A stretch of DNA of 64,000 bases from Sphingomonas sp. Leaf17 (lineage in GTDB: Bacteria; Pseudomonadota; Alphaproteobacteria; Sphingomonadales; Sphingomonadaceae): positions 248,001-312,000 of the forward strand of contig NZ_LMKL01000004.1 in NCBI RefSeq assembly GCF_001421505.1, written 5' to 3'. Position numbers and translations under genes: made by a program. The notes under the pieces are model-generated. The model did no database searches and was not told where the DNA came from. It saw only the letters and a program-made list of their open reading frames with translations. Shown piece by piece: positions 9,246 through 17,729 of the stretch. The first letter of the stretch is position 1, and every line of letters begins with the position of its first letter.

Positions 9246-10295
9246 TCAATCGAAGATCGCACCCCAGCGGCGCTTGACGCGGTCCTTCCACAGGCCGCGG
9301 TGATAGGCGTCGGAGGCCAGCAGCGGCATGACCGAGCCGGCTTCGGCGAACACCATCTGCTCGATGCCGGTGTTGACCTTGCCCCACGATGCCGCCTCCT
9401 GCAGCGTCGACGACGAGCAGGCCCCGTCGCGGACGTCGGCGACGGTGATCTGCACCGCGTACTTGTGGACCTGCACGTCATCGTGACCCAGGATCTCGGC
9501 GCAGACGACGGTGTCCTGAATGAAGTTCTTCGGCACGCCGCCGCCAATCATCAGCAGACCGGTAGTGCCCGCCTTGATCTTGATGTCGGTCAGTTCGCGG
9601 AAGTCGGCGATTGCGTCGAGCACCATGTAGGGCTTGCCGGCCTTCGCACGGTCGACCTGATGCTTGACCAGACCGAAGCCCGCCGACGAATCCACGAACG
9701 CCGGGCAGAAGATCGGCACGTCATGCTCGTATGCCAGCTTGACGAGGCTGTTGTCCTTCTTGCCATGCTCGACCAGATACTTGCCCATCTCGCGAATGAA
9801 CGCGCGGCTGGAGTATGCCTTCGGTTCCAGCGTCTCGGCGATCTCGAAGATCGTGTGGTCGACGTGCTGGAGTTGTTCCTCGTCGATATAGGTGTCGTAG
9901 ATCCGGTCGATCAGCAGCGAGCGCAGCGTATCGTCGTCCGGCACCTCCAGCGCCTGGTAATGCTTGTGGCCAAGACCTTCGAAGAAATCCATGTCGACGA
10001 TCGACGCGCCGGTCGCGACGATGCCGTCGACCATGTTGTTGCGCAGCAGTTCGGCATACAGGTCCATGCAGCCGCCCGCCGAGGTGGAGCCAGCGATCAC
10101 CAGGAAAATCGAGCAGTCCTTGTCGGCCAGCATCTGGTTGTAGATGTCGGTCGCGCGGCCAAGGTCGCGGCTGGTGAAGCTCATCTTCTTCATCGCATCG
10201 ACGATCGGCCGCGCGTCGAAGCTGGTGATGTCGATATGTTCGACTTCGGTGGAAAGCAGTTCGGCCTTGCGGGTGTCGTTGATGGCTTCGGTCAT
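9246..10295 (-). CDS. Deoxyhypusine synthase-like polyamine enzyme
   Basis: A 349-residue NAD-dependent enzyme of the deoxyhypusine synthase fold. The nucleotide-binding Gly-rich stretches (IAGSTSAGGCMDLYAELL, LLMIGGGVPKN) and the active-site Lys K306 in AASWGKVNTG are present. Bacteria lack hypusinated eIF5A; bacterial members make homospermidine-type polyamines, and alphaproteobacterial ones have been named 1,9-bis(guanidino)-5-aza-nonane synthase (agmatine-derived). Which substrate is used here cannot be read from sequence. GAGG lies eight bases before the ATG. It is downstream of the ornithine decarboxylase gene on the same strand, separated by a hairpin repeat, consistent with a shared polyamine pathway. 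Confidence 0.88.
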   Translation of the reverse strand: MTEAINDTRKAELLSTEVEHIDITSFDARPIVDAMKKMSFTSRDLGRATDIYNQMLADKDCSIFLVIAGSTSAGGCMDLYAELLRNNMVDGIVATGASIVDMDFFEGLGHKHYQALEVPDDDTLRSLLIDRIYDTYIDEEQLQHVDHTIFEIAETLEPKAYSSRAFIREMGKYLVEHGKKDNSLVKLAYEHDVPIFCPAFVDSSAGFGLVKHQVDRAKAGKPYMVLDAIADFRELTDIKIKAGTTGLLMIGGGVPKNFIQDTVVCAEILGHDDVQVHKYAVQITVADVRDGACSSSTLQEAASWGKVNTGIEQMVFAEAGSVMPLLASDAYHRGLWKDRVKRRWGAIFD

Positions 10296-10314
10296 TTCAA
10301 ATCCCTCAATACGT

Positions 10315-10396
10315 CGTCATCCTGACAACCGTCAGGATCCAGAGCCAAGCAGCGTGCCGCTCGTAAACCTGGATCCTGACGGTCGTCAGGATGACG
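10315..10396. repeat. REP-like double hairpin in the polyamine intergenic region
   Basis: Two arms, 10315-10342 and 10369-10396, are inverted copies of each other matching at 27 of 28 bases around a 26-base spacer. Each arm is itself a perfect hairpin: ATCCTGAC - four bases - GTCAGGAT. The unit can therefore fold as two small hairpins or one long cruciform. This arrangement is typical of REP/BIME-type intergenic repeats and could stabilise or terminate the upstream transcript. Confidence 0.85.
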
Positions 10397-10416
10397 TGAA
10401 TTATCGTGGCAGTTCT

Positions 10417-11637
10417 TTACAGCGTGACGACGTTCGATGCGACCTTGCGCTGATCATTGACATAGAGCGAGGTCATCGGCTCGTCCTCGACGATCCACGT
10501 CTCGTCCGAACCGAAGCCGTTGAACGCGGTCCGCATCGCGGCCCCGTACGCGCCGAGCATACCGATCTCGAAATAGTCACCGACGGCCATGTCGGCGGGC
10601 AGCATGAATGGTCCGGCCATATGGTCCATGTCGTCGCACGTCGGGCCGTAGAAGCTGAAGCCCATGTCGCGTGCGTTCGAGTCCGGCTCGCGCAGGAGCA
10701 TCGTCGGGAAACGCCAGCCGATATGCGCCGCATCGAACAGCGCGCCATAGGCGCCGTCGTTGATGTAGAGTTCGCTGCCCCGGCGACGCTCGACGCGGAC
10801 CAGGATCGACGAATACTCCGCGCACAACGCCCGGCCCGGCTCGGCCCACAGTTCAGCCGAATAGCTGACCGGCAGGCTTTCGAACGCGCGGTGGATGGTC
10901 GCGAAATAATGTTCGAGCGGTGGCGGCTCCATGCCCGGATAGGACGAGGGGAACCCGCCGCCCACGTCGATGACGTCGACCGTCACCGCCGCATCGACGA
11001 TTGCCGCACGAACACGCTCCATCGCGTTCGAATAGGCCTCGGGCGTCATCGCCTGGCTGCCGACGTGGAAGCAGATGCCCAGCGCGTCGGCCACCTGACG
11101 GGCGGCGAACAGCAGGAGCTTGGCCTCATGCGGGGCGACGCCGAACTTGGACGCGAGGCTGAGCTTGGAGTGTTCCGACGATACCCGCAGCCGGACGCAC
11201 AGCGTCAGGTCGGTCGCATCGTTGGTCGCGCGACAGATCTTCTCCAGCTCTTCCATGCTGTCGAGAGAGAATGTGCGGACGCCGTGCGTGAAATACGCCT
11301 CGCGGATGGCTTCCTCGGCCTTGACCGGGTGCATGAAGCACAGGATTGCATCGGGCAGCGTTCGGGCAACCAGACGCACCTCGGCAATCGAGGCGACGTC
11401 GTACTGCACTATACCGTTGTCCCAGAGGATCCGGAGCAGATCGGGAGACGGGTTCGCCTTGACGGCATACATCGACTTGCCCGGAAACTTCTCGACGAAG
11501 AATCGGGCAGCGCGCGCGGCCGCATGCGGACGAACCAAGGTGACCGGGTCGATCGGTCGACGATTAGCGATGTCATTGCCGCAGGCGGCGATGGGATGGG
11601 TGGTCGCTAACCCCAGCGTGTTATGATGCTTGTGCAA
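10417..11637 (-). CDS. Type III PLP-dependent ornithine decarboxylase
   Basis: A 406-residue alanine-racemase-fold decarboxylase. The PLP lysine is K60 in MYAVKANP; DVASIAEV, the phosphate-binding DVGGGFPS and the catalytic Cys C334 in CDDMD follow. The length and lack of a DAP-specific insert fit eukaryote-like ornithine (or ornithine/lysine) decarboxylases rather than LysA. The start is TTG at 11637: a consensus GGAGG (complement of 11647-11651) lies nine bases upstream, and no ATG follows in frame before the conserved core. The product putrescine would feed the deoxyhypusine-synthase-like enzyme downstream. Confidence 0.88.
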   Translation of the reverse strand: MHKHHNTLGLATTHPIAACGNDIANRRPIDPVTLVRPHAAARAARFFVEKFPGKSMYAVKANPSPDLLRILWDNGIVQYDVASIAEVRLVARTLPDAILCFMHPVKAEEAIREAYFTHGVRTFSLDSMEELEKICRATNDATDLTLCVRLRVSSEHSKLSLASKFGVAPHEAKLLLFAARQVADALGICFHVGSQAMTPEAYSNAMERVRAAIVDAAVTVDVIDVGGGFPSSYPGMEPPPLEHYFATIHRAFESLPVSYSAELWAEPGRALCAEYSSILVRVERRRGSELYINDGAYGALFDAAHIGWRFPTMLLREPDSNARDMGFSFYGPTCDDMDHMAGPFMLPADMAVGDYFEIGMLGAYGAAMRTAFNGFGSDETWIVEDEPMTSLYVNDQRKVASNVVTL

Positions 11638-11774
11638 CTCAAGGGACCTCCAATGTCGTGAGACAAATTACGAAAACACTGCCTTGCGGTTGGAAGTCCC
11701 ATGGGGCAGCGGAAGGGCGAAATAGGGCCAGCTTCCCGCGATGTAAAGTGGCTGTGCCGGATCGGAGACGGGAT

Positions 11775-12737
11775 GTGACGATTTTACGACAGCCGACGCG
11801 CGCCGGGGTTCGCGATGCCGCCGCCAAGATCGCCGCGATCCTGCCGCCAAGCCCTCTTTTCGTCCATGCAATCAACGGCGTGCCGGTCGCATTCAAGGCG
11901 GAATGTCTGCAGCCGATCGGTGCCTTCAAACTGCGCGGTGCATGGCACCGGCTGACCGCGCTCGACGCCGAATCACGGACGCGGGGTGTCGTGGCCTTCT
12001 CGTCGGGCAATCACGCGCAGGGCATCGCCTGGGCGGCCAGGCGGCTGGGCATGGCCGCGACCATCGTCATGCCCGCCGACGCACCGCGCGCCAAGCGCGA
12101 TGCCACGCTGGCGCTTGGCGCGGAGGTGGTCGATTACGACCGCGCGACCGAAAGCCGCGAGGCGATCGCCGCACGGCTGGCCGAGGCGCGGGGCGCGACG
12201 CTGGTGCCGAGCTTCGATGATCCGTGGGTGATCGAGGGGCAGGGCAGCACCGGCGTCGAGGCGGCGGCGCAGATGGATGCGGCCGGTCTCGGCAGCCCGA
12301 CCCGCGTCGTCGTGCCGTGTGGTGGTGGCGGGCTGGCGGCGGGAATCGCACTCGCCCTGCCCGGCGCGAGCCTGACCGTGGTCGAGCCGGAAGGCTGGGA
12401 CGACATGCGGCGTTCGCTGGAGGCGTCGTGGATCGAGCCGGTCAGCGACAACCCGCCGCCGACCGCGTGTGATTCGTTGCAGACGCTGCGGGTGTCGCCG
12501 CTGACCTTCAACGTGCTGTCGCGTCGCGACGCGACTGGTGTCGCGGTGTCGGAGGAGGAGACGGCGGCGGCACAGCGCTGGGCGGCGGCGACGTTGCGGC
12601 TGGTCGTCGAACCGGGCGGTGCCGTCGGGCTGGCGGCGGTGCTGGCGGGCAAGGTGGCGGTCGAGCCGGGGATGCTGGTCATCCTGTCGGGCGGCAACGT
12701 CGACATCGCGGTTTATGCACGGGCGATGGCCGGATAG
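11775..12737 (+). CDS. Threonine/serine dehydratase-type PLP enzyme
   Basis: A 320-residue fold-type II PLP enzyme. K52 in GAFKLRGA binds PLP, SSGNHAQG is the substrate/phosphate loop, and CGGGGLAAG holds the cofactor phosphate. There is no C-terminal ACT regulatory domain, so it is more like catabolic threonine/serine dehydratase or threo-3-hydroxyaspartate ammonia-lyase than biosynthetic IlvA. GTG at 11775 is selected because GGAG at 11764-11767 is seven bases upstream and the length fits the family; the frame is open further upstream but that sequence is arginine-rich and unlikely. It is divergent from the ornithine decarboxylase gene, leaving ~137 bases for both promoters. Confidence 0.85.
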   Translation: MTILRQPTRAGVRDAAAKIAAILPPSPLFVHAINGVPVAFKAECLQPIGAFKLRGAWHRLTALDAESRTRGVVAFSSGNHAQGIAWAARRLGMAATIVMPADAPRAKRDATLALGAEVVDYDRATESREAIAARLAEARGATLVPSFDDPWVIEGQGSTGVEAAAQMDAAGLGSPTRVVVPCGGGGLAAGIALALPGASLTVVEPEGWDDMRRSLEASWIEPVSDNPPPTACDSLQTLRVSPLTFNVLSRRDATGVAVSEEETAAAQRWAAATLRLVVEPGGAVGLAAVLAGKVAVEPGMLVILSGGNVDIAVYARAMAG

Positions 12738-12815
12738 CGCCGTCGGCCGGCTTTCTGCGGTTGCCGCATCGTGGCCGTGCGCTATCAGGGCGATCGACAC
12801 ACCGGGAGTATGATG

Positions 12816-14420
12816 ATGAGCAAGAGTCCAGCCACGCTGGAGGTCCGCGGTGCGGTGCCCGGCGACGTTCCCGGCATTCTCGCGCTTATCAGCCGGGCGT
12901 ATCCGGGCATCGAGAATTACAGTCCCGGCCAGATCAGCGGCCAGATCAACAACTTCCCGGAAGGGCAGTTCGTCGCGGTATTCGAGGGCACGATCGTCGG
13001 CTATTGCGCGTCGTCGCGGATCGACGAGGTCATTGCGCTGACCGCGCACGACTGGGCGACGATCACCGGCAATGGCTATGGCAGCCGGCACGACCCGACC
13101 GGCGACTGGCTGTATGGCATCGAAATGGCGGTCGACGAGCGCCAGCGGGGCCTGCGCATCGGCAAGCGGCTGTACGAGGCGCGGCGGGTGCTCGCCGAGC
13201 GGCTGGAACTGCGCGGGATCGTGTTCGGCGGACGGATGCCGGGCTATGCGCGGGTAAAGGCCAGGGTCGACGGCCCGGCCGACTATCTCGCAAAGGTGCT
13301 GGACGGCACATACCGCGACCAGGTCATCAGTTTCCAGCTGGCCAACGGGTTCACGCCGATGGGCGTGCTGCCCAAATACCTGCCGTTCGACAAGGCATCC
13401 GATGGCTTCGCCGCGCACATGGTCTGGCGCAATCCTTATGTCGATCCGAACGAACCGGTGGCCTTCCGCGTGCCGCGCGACGTCGAAAGCGTCCGCCTAG
13501 CCACGGTCCAGCTGCAGGCGCGCGCGGTCAAGGATTTCGACGAATTCGTGAAGAACGTCGAGTATTTTGTTGATGTCGCGGCGGATTACCGGTCCGACTT
13601 CGTCGTCTTCCCTGAACTGTTCACGATGCCGCTGCTGTCGTTTGAGAAGGAAACGCTGACGCCAATGGAGGCGATCGACCGGATGACCGCCTATCGCGCG
13701 CCGTTCGTCAGCGAATTGTCGCGCATGGCATTACGCTACAATATCAATATCGTCGGCGGATCGCATCCCTCCCGGACCGAGGATGGCAGCATCCAGAACG
13801 TCGCCTATGTCTGCCTGCGCGACGGGTCGGTCCATGCACAGGAGAAGATCCACCCGACCCCCAACGAAGCTTATTGGTGGAAAATTCGCGGCGGCAGCTC
13901 GGTCGATGTCATCCAGACCGACATCGGGCCGATCGGTGTCCTCATCTGCTACGACAGCGAGTTTCCCGAACTGGCGCGGCGGCTGGTCGATCAGGGCGCG
14001 CGGATTATCTTCGTGCCGTTCTGCACCGACAACCGTCAGGGCTATATGCGCGTCCGCTATTGCGCGCAGGCGCGGGCGATCGAGAACCAGTGCTTCGTCG
14101 TGATGTCGGGGAATGTCGGCAACCTGCCCGGCGTCGACAACATGGACGTGCAATATGCGCAGTCGTGCATCCTGACGCCGTGCGATTTTCCGTTCGCGCG
14201 CGACGGCATCGCGGCGGAGGCGAGCGAGAATATCGAGACGTTGACGATTGCCGACGTCAATCTGGCCGACCTGACCTGGGCGCGGGCGGAAGGGACCGTC
14301 CGCAATCTGGCCGATCGCCGGTTCGACCTGTACCGGATCGACTGGAACCGCAGCCAGCCGCGCGACCTGCCGCCGCCCGAGGCGCAACCGCGTGGTACCA
14401 AGGCCCCTGGCGGCGGCTGA
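12816..14420 (+). CDS. GNAT acetyltransferase fused to a carbon-nitrogen hydrolase
   Basis: A 534-residue two-domain protein. Residues ~8-210 form a GNAT N-acetyltransferase domain with MAVDERQRGLRIGKRLYEAR as the acetyl-CoA loop. Residues ~225-510 form a nitrilase-superfamily amidohydrolase with the triad E267 (FPELF), K344 (QEKIHP) and C378 (LICYDSEFPE). Three consecutive ATG codons start at 12810; the third (12816) is best spaced from GGGAG at 12804-12808. Homologues in alphaproteobacteria are annotated only as bifunctional GNAT/C-N hydrolase. Location next to polyamine enzymes suggests an amide or carbamoyl-polyamine substrate, which is inference. Confidence 0.88.
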   Translation: MSKSPATLEVRGAVPGDVPGILALISRAYPGIENYSPGQISGQINNFPEGQFVAVFEGTIVGYCASSRIDEVIALTAHDWATITGNGYGSRHDPTGDWLYGIEMAVDERQRGLRIGKRLYEARRVLAERLELRGIVFGGRMPGYARVKARVDGPADYLAKVLDGTYRDQVISFQLANGFTPMGVLPKYLPFDKASDGFAAHMVWRNPYVDPNEPVAFRVPRDVESVRLATVQLQARAVKDFDEFVKNVEYFVDVAADYRSDFVVFPELFTMPLLSFEKETLTPMEAIDRMTAYRAPFVSELSRMALRYNINIVGGSHPSRTEDGSIQNVAYVCLRDGSVHAQEKIHPTPNEAYWWKIRGGSSVDVIQTDIGPIGVLICYDSEFPELARRLVDQGARIIFVPFCTDNRQGYMRVRYCAQARAIENQCFVVMSGNVGNLPGVDNMDVQYAQSCILTPCDFPFARDGIAAEASENIETLTIADVNLADLTWARAEGTVRNLADRRFDLYRIDWNRSQPRDLPPPEAQPRGTKAPGGG

Positions 14421-14423
14421 TCG

Positions 14424-14603
14424 GTGACGGGGGCACTGGGCAGTATCGCCGCCGCCGCGCCCGCCATCGCGATGCTGGGCGTGTTCGCCTGCGCGATCGG
14501 CGGCGGGGTGCTGATCGCCAAGCGACGCGACCGGCGCAAGGGTGTGCTGATGCTGGTGATGGCCGTCGTGTTGCTGGCCAACGTGCTGATCTGGACGCTC
14601 TGA
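14424..14603 (+). CDS. Small two-helix membrane protein
   Basis: A 59-residue frame starting at GTG three bases after the GNAT/C-N hydrolase stop. It encodes a hydrophobic helix (~residues 10-31, with IAMLGVFACAIGGGVLI), a highly basic hinge AKRRDRRKG, and a second helix (~40-58, LMLVMAVVLLANVLIWT). The positive loop predicts both ends outside and the loop in the cytoplasm. High GC3 and the clean two-TM layout support coding. Tight spacing suggests co-translation with the upstream enzyme. Function unknown. Confidence 0.6.
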   Translation: MTGALGSIAAAAPAIAMLGVFACAIGGGVLIAKRRDRRKGVLMLVMAVVLLANVLIWTL

Positions 14604-14612
14604 AGGTCTGTC

Positions 14613-14689
14613 GCCCTCATCCTCCGCCGCCTCCCTCCCTCTCCCGGTGAGAGAGGGAGGGAGGCGCGCATCGCTTGAAGGGTGAGGGC
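14613..14689. repeat. Intergenic hairpin repeat, possible bidirectional terminator
   Basis: A perfect 15-base stem (14629-14643 with 14651-14665, CCTCCCTCC-type arms, 7-base loop) nested inside an outer seven-base pair GCCCTCA / TGAGGGC (14613-14619 with 14683-14689). It lies between convergent genes. The CCCTCTCCCG ... GAAGGGTGAGGG vocabulary recurs at 43.38-43.46 kb, so this looks like a copy of a dispersed GC-rich repeat that may double as a terminator. Confidence 0.65.
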
Positions 14690-14708
14690 CGGTGGACTTT
14701 GACGCTTC

Positions 14709-14740
14709 CCGTCATTGCTTCGCTGCGCTCGCAATGACGG
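14709..14740. repeat. Short palindromic repeat (CGTCATTGC type)
   Basis: A perfect ten-base stem CCGTCATTGC / GCAATGACGG around a 12-base GC-rich loop. This CGTCATTGC...GCAATGACG form is a common dispersed intergenic palindrome in alphaproteobacteria. It lies 20 bases beyond the preceding hairpin, between convergent genes. Confidence 0.7.
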
Positions 14741-14839
14741 ATGTGTGTGCCGCAGTCGGTTTTACGCCGAGGCGGGCATGGGCGAAGCCCATGCCGTCGG
14801 TCGGTGCTCCTCGCACCGCCGGCCGGACTGTATCCTAAT

Positions 14840-15496
14840 TCACCGGATCGGTGAATTGGGATCCAGTCGCATATCCAGATACTTGTCCACGCTGCCCATC
14901 AGCTCGGGCATCTCATGCTCGAAGAAATGGTTGGCCTTCGGGATCGTGTCGTGATGGATCGTGATGTGCTTCTGCGTCCGCAGCTTGTCGACCAGCTTCT
15001 GAGTCGCGCCCGGCGTCACGACCTCGTCGGCCTCGCCCTGGATGATGATTCCGCTGGCCGGGCACGGGGCGAGGAAGGTGAAGTCGTACATGTTCGCCGG
15101 CGGTGCGATCGAAATGAAGCCGCGGATTTCAGGCCGGCGCATCAGCAGCTGCATGCCGATCCACGCGCCGAAGCTGACGCCGGCGATCCACGTCGTCTGC
15201 GCCTCGGGGTGGAAGCTCTGCACCCAGTCGAGCGCGCTGGCCGCGTCGCTCAGTTCGCCGACGCCGTTGTCGAACGTGCCCTGACTCTTGCCGACGCCGC
15301 GAAAGTTGAAGCGCAACGTGGCGAACCCGCGCCGCTGGAACGTCTTGTACAGTTCCTGCACCATCCGGTTGTTCATCGTGCCGCCCGACGCCGGGTGCGG
15401 GTGCAGGATCATGGCGACCGGTGCGCGCGGGCGCGGAGCGGGGGCAAAACGGCCTTCGAGACGGCCTTCGGGACCGGGGAAAATGACTTCGGGCAT
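14840..15496 (-). CDS. Alpha/beta hydrolase
   Basis: A 218-residue cytoplasmic alpha/beta hydrolase of the short 'dienelactone-hydrolase-like / YsgA' type. HPHPASGGTMNN forms the oxyanion region, GVSFGAW carries the nucleophile S108, GEADEVVTP the acid Asp, and KANHFFEHEM the His. The first ATG of the conserved MPEVIFPGPEGRLEG start (15496) was preferred over an upstream TTG. It is divergent from the cysteine desulfurase pair. Substrate unknown; genomic neighbours in sphingomonads are often Fe-S assembly genes, as here. Confidence 0.85.
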   Translation of the reverse strand: MPEVIFPGPEGRLEGRFAPAPRPRAPVAMILHPHPASGGTMNNRMVQELYKTFQRRGFATLRFNFRGVGKSQGTFDNGVGELSDAASALDWVQSFHPEAQTTWIAGVSFGAWIGMQLLMRRPEIRGFISIAPPANMYDFTFLAPCPASGIIIQGEADEVVTPGATQKLVDKLRTQKHITIHHDTIPKANHFFEHEMPELMGSVDKYLDMRLDPNSPIR

Positions 15497-15588
15497 GGAT
15501 CTCGCCGACAAAAAGGGGTGCGCCGGTGCGGCACAGGAATATGCAGGCTATATAGGCGGCACCTCCCTTCGCGCAATCAGGACACGAT

Positions 15589-16650
15589 TTGACTCGCATC
15601 TATCTGGATCACGCCGCGACGACGCCGATGCTGCCGGCCGCGCGCGATGCGGTGAACGCCGCGATGGGGCGCTGGGCGAACCCGTCGTCGCCGCATGCCG
15701 AGGGGCGTGCGGCGCGGGCGATGCTGGAGGCGGCGCGCGGGGGTATCGCCCGCGCCTATGGCTGGACCGGCGAGACGATCCTGACCAGCGGGGCAAGCGA
15801 GTCGCTGGCGATCGCGCTTGGCCGGTCGATGGCGGCGCGGACGGTCGTCACGGCGGTCGAGCATGACGCGGTGTTCCGCGCGGCACCCGCCGATGCGGGT
15901 GTCATCGCGGTCGGGCCGGACGGAATCGTCGATCCCGCCAGCCTGCCGGACCTGCGTGACGCGATCGTCTGCGTACAGTGGGCCAATAGCGAAACCGGCG
16001 TGCGCCAGCCGATCGCCGCGCTGGCCGAGACGATCCATGCGCGCGGAGGCCGCCTGCTGGTCGATGCCGCGCAGATGCCTGCCGGGGCCGATGCCGATGT
16101 TGCCGCCCATGCCGACATGGTCGCGATATCGGCCCACAAGCGCGGCGGGCCGCCGGGGATCGGCGCGCTGCTGATCCGCGACCTCGGCCTGATCGCACCT
16201 TCCGGCGGGCAGGAGCGGGGCTATCGCGGGGGGACGGAGAATGTGCCGGCGGCGATCGGCTACGCCGCCGCGCTGGCCGAACCGGAGGATGTCGATCGGC
16301 TGATACCGCTGCGCGCGCGCCTCGACGATGCGGTGCGGCGATCGGGCGGGGTCGTGGTCGCCGATGCGCAAGCACGACATCCGGCCATTGCCGCCTATCA
16401 CCTGCCCGGTGTCGCGTCGGCGACGCAGTTGATCCGCCTCGACATGGCCGGGTTTGCGGTATCGGCCGGCAGCGCCTGTTCGAGCGGCAGCATGAAGCCA
16501 AGCCATGTCCTGGCCGCTATGGGCTGGAGCGACGCCGCCTCGCGCGAGGTGATCCGTATCAGTTTCGGCCGAATGACGACGGAGGCGGATGTCGATGCCG
16601 TCATCGCCGCGTGGCGCGACATGGCCCGAAAAGTCCGGATCGTGGCATGA
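15589..16650 (+). CDS. Cysteine desulfurase, first of a tandem pair
   Basis: A 353-residue NifS/IscS-type class V aminotransferase fold. The PLP-binding Lys is K184 (SAHKRGGP), and the persulfide Cys is C297 in SAGSACSSGSMKPSH, on the long IscS-like loop. YLDHAATTP begins right after the start. The start is TTG at 15589 (AGGA at 15579-15582, six bases upstream). It would liberate sulfur from cysteine for Fe-S clusters or tRNA thiolation. Its stop overlaps the start of the second desulfurase by four bases, so the two are translated together. Confidence 0.88.
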   Translation: MTRIYLDHAATTPMLPAARDAVNAAMGRWANPSSPHAEGRAARAMLEAARGGIARAYGWTGETILTSGASESLAIALGRSMAARTVVTAVEHDAVFRAAPADAGVIAVGPDGIVDPASLPDLRDAIVCVQWANSETGVRQPIAALAETIHARGGRLLVDAAQMPAGADADVAAHADMVAISAHKRGGPPGIGALLIRDLGLIAPSGGQERGYRGGTENVPAAIGYAAALAEPEDVDRLIPLRARLDDAVRRSGGVVVADAQARHPAIAAYHLPGVASATQLIRLDMAGFAVSAGSACSSGSMKPSHVLAAMGWSDAASREVIRISFGRMTTEADVDAVIAAWRDMARKVRIVA

Positions 16651-17729
16651 CCTATCTCGATTACCAGGCGACGACACCGCTCGCGCCCGAGGCGCTGTCG
16701 GCGATGCTGCCGTGGCTGGAGCATGGCCATGCCAACCCCCATTCGCCGCACCGCGAGGGCAGGCGCGCGCGCGCCGCCGTCGACCATGCGCGGGGGCAGG
16801 TCGCGGCGCTGCTGCCGTCCGGCGGCACGCTCGCCTTCACCAGTGGCGCGACCGAGGCGCTGAACTGGGCGATCCAGGGCAGTCGCGGCCCGATCGTTAC
16901 GATCGCCACCGAACACGCCGCCGTACTGGAAACGGCCGCAGCGACGGGACGGCCGCTGACCGTACTGCCGGTCGGAACGGACGGGCTGGTCGACCTTGAT
17001 GCCGCGCGGGCGGCGATCGGGCCGGGCACCGGGCTGGTCGCGGCGATGCTGGTGAACAACGAGATCGGCGTGATCCAGCCGATCGCCGCGCTGGCCGGTC
17101 TGGCACATGGCGTCGGCGCGCGGATGCTGTGCGACGCGGTGCAGGGGTATGGCCGGGTGCCGATCCCCGACAGCTGCGACATGATCGCGATATCCGCGCA
17201 CAAGGTTCATGGGCCGAAGGGTGTGGGGGCGCTGTGGCTGCGCGATGGGGTGGTGCCGGCACCATTGCTGCATGGCGGTGGTCAGGAGGTCCCTGGCCGG
17301 TCGGGCACGCTCTCCCCGGCGCTGTGTGCCGGGTTCGGCGCGGCCGCCGCGCTGATGGCCTCGCGGCGGCAAGAGGATACGCGGCACGTCGAGCAGTTGT
17401 GGGCATGCGCGATCGCCGCGCTGGGCGATGGCTGGACGATCAACGGCGGCGTCGACCAGCGCTATCGCGGCAACCTGAACGTGCGGCGTCAGGGGCTGGA
17501 TGTGGCGCGGCTGATGTCCGACGTGCGCGACGTCGCTTTTTCCGCCGGGTCCGCCTGTGCCAGCGGATCCGGTCGGTCTAGCCATGTCCTGCGTGCGCTT
17601 GGCCTCAGCGAGCGGGATGCCCGCGCGAGCATCCGCCTTGGTTTCGGTCGTTACACGGACGAAGACGAGCTGTGCGCCGCGCTGAACGCGCTATCGACCG
17701 CCGCACGGGCGCAGCGTGTGCGGGCATGA
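16647..17729 (+). CDS. Cysteine desulfurase, second of a tandem pair
   Basis: A 360-residue paralogue of the preceding gene, diverged but complete. YLDYQATTP is at the N-terminus, PLP Lys K186 is in SAHKVHGP, and persulfide Cys C304 is in SAGSACASGSGRSSH. ATG at 16647 overlaps the previous TGA. Both copies keep catalytic residues, so neither is an obvious decoy. They may form a heterodimer or serve different acceptors. The downstream ferredoxin overlaps its stop by four bases, so all three genes form one translational unit. Confidence 0.88.
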   Translation: MTYLDYQATTPLAPEALSAMLPWLEHGHANPHSPHREGRRARAAVDHARGQVAALLPSGGTLAFTSGATEALNWAIQGSRGPIVTIATEHAAVLETAAATGRPLTVLPVGTDGLVDLDAARAAIGPGTGLVAAMLVNNEIGVIQPIAALAGLAHGVGARMLCDAVQGYGRVPIPDSCDMIAISAHKVHGPKGVGALWLRDGVVPAPLLHGGGQEVPGRSGTLSPALCAGFGAAAALMASRRQEDTRHVEQLWACAIAALGDGWTINGGVDQRYRGNLNVRRQGLDVARLMSDVRDVAFSAGSACASGSGRSSHVLRALGLSERDARASIRLGFGRYTDEDELCAALNALSTAARAQRVRA

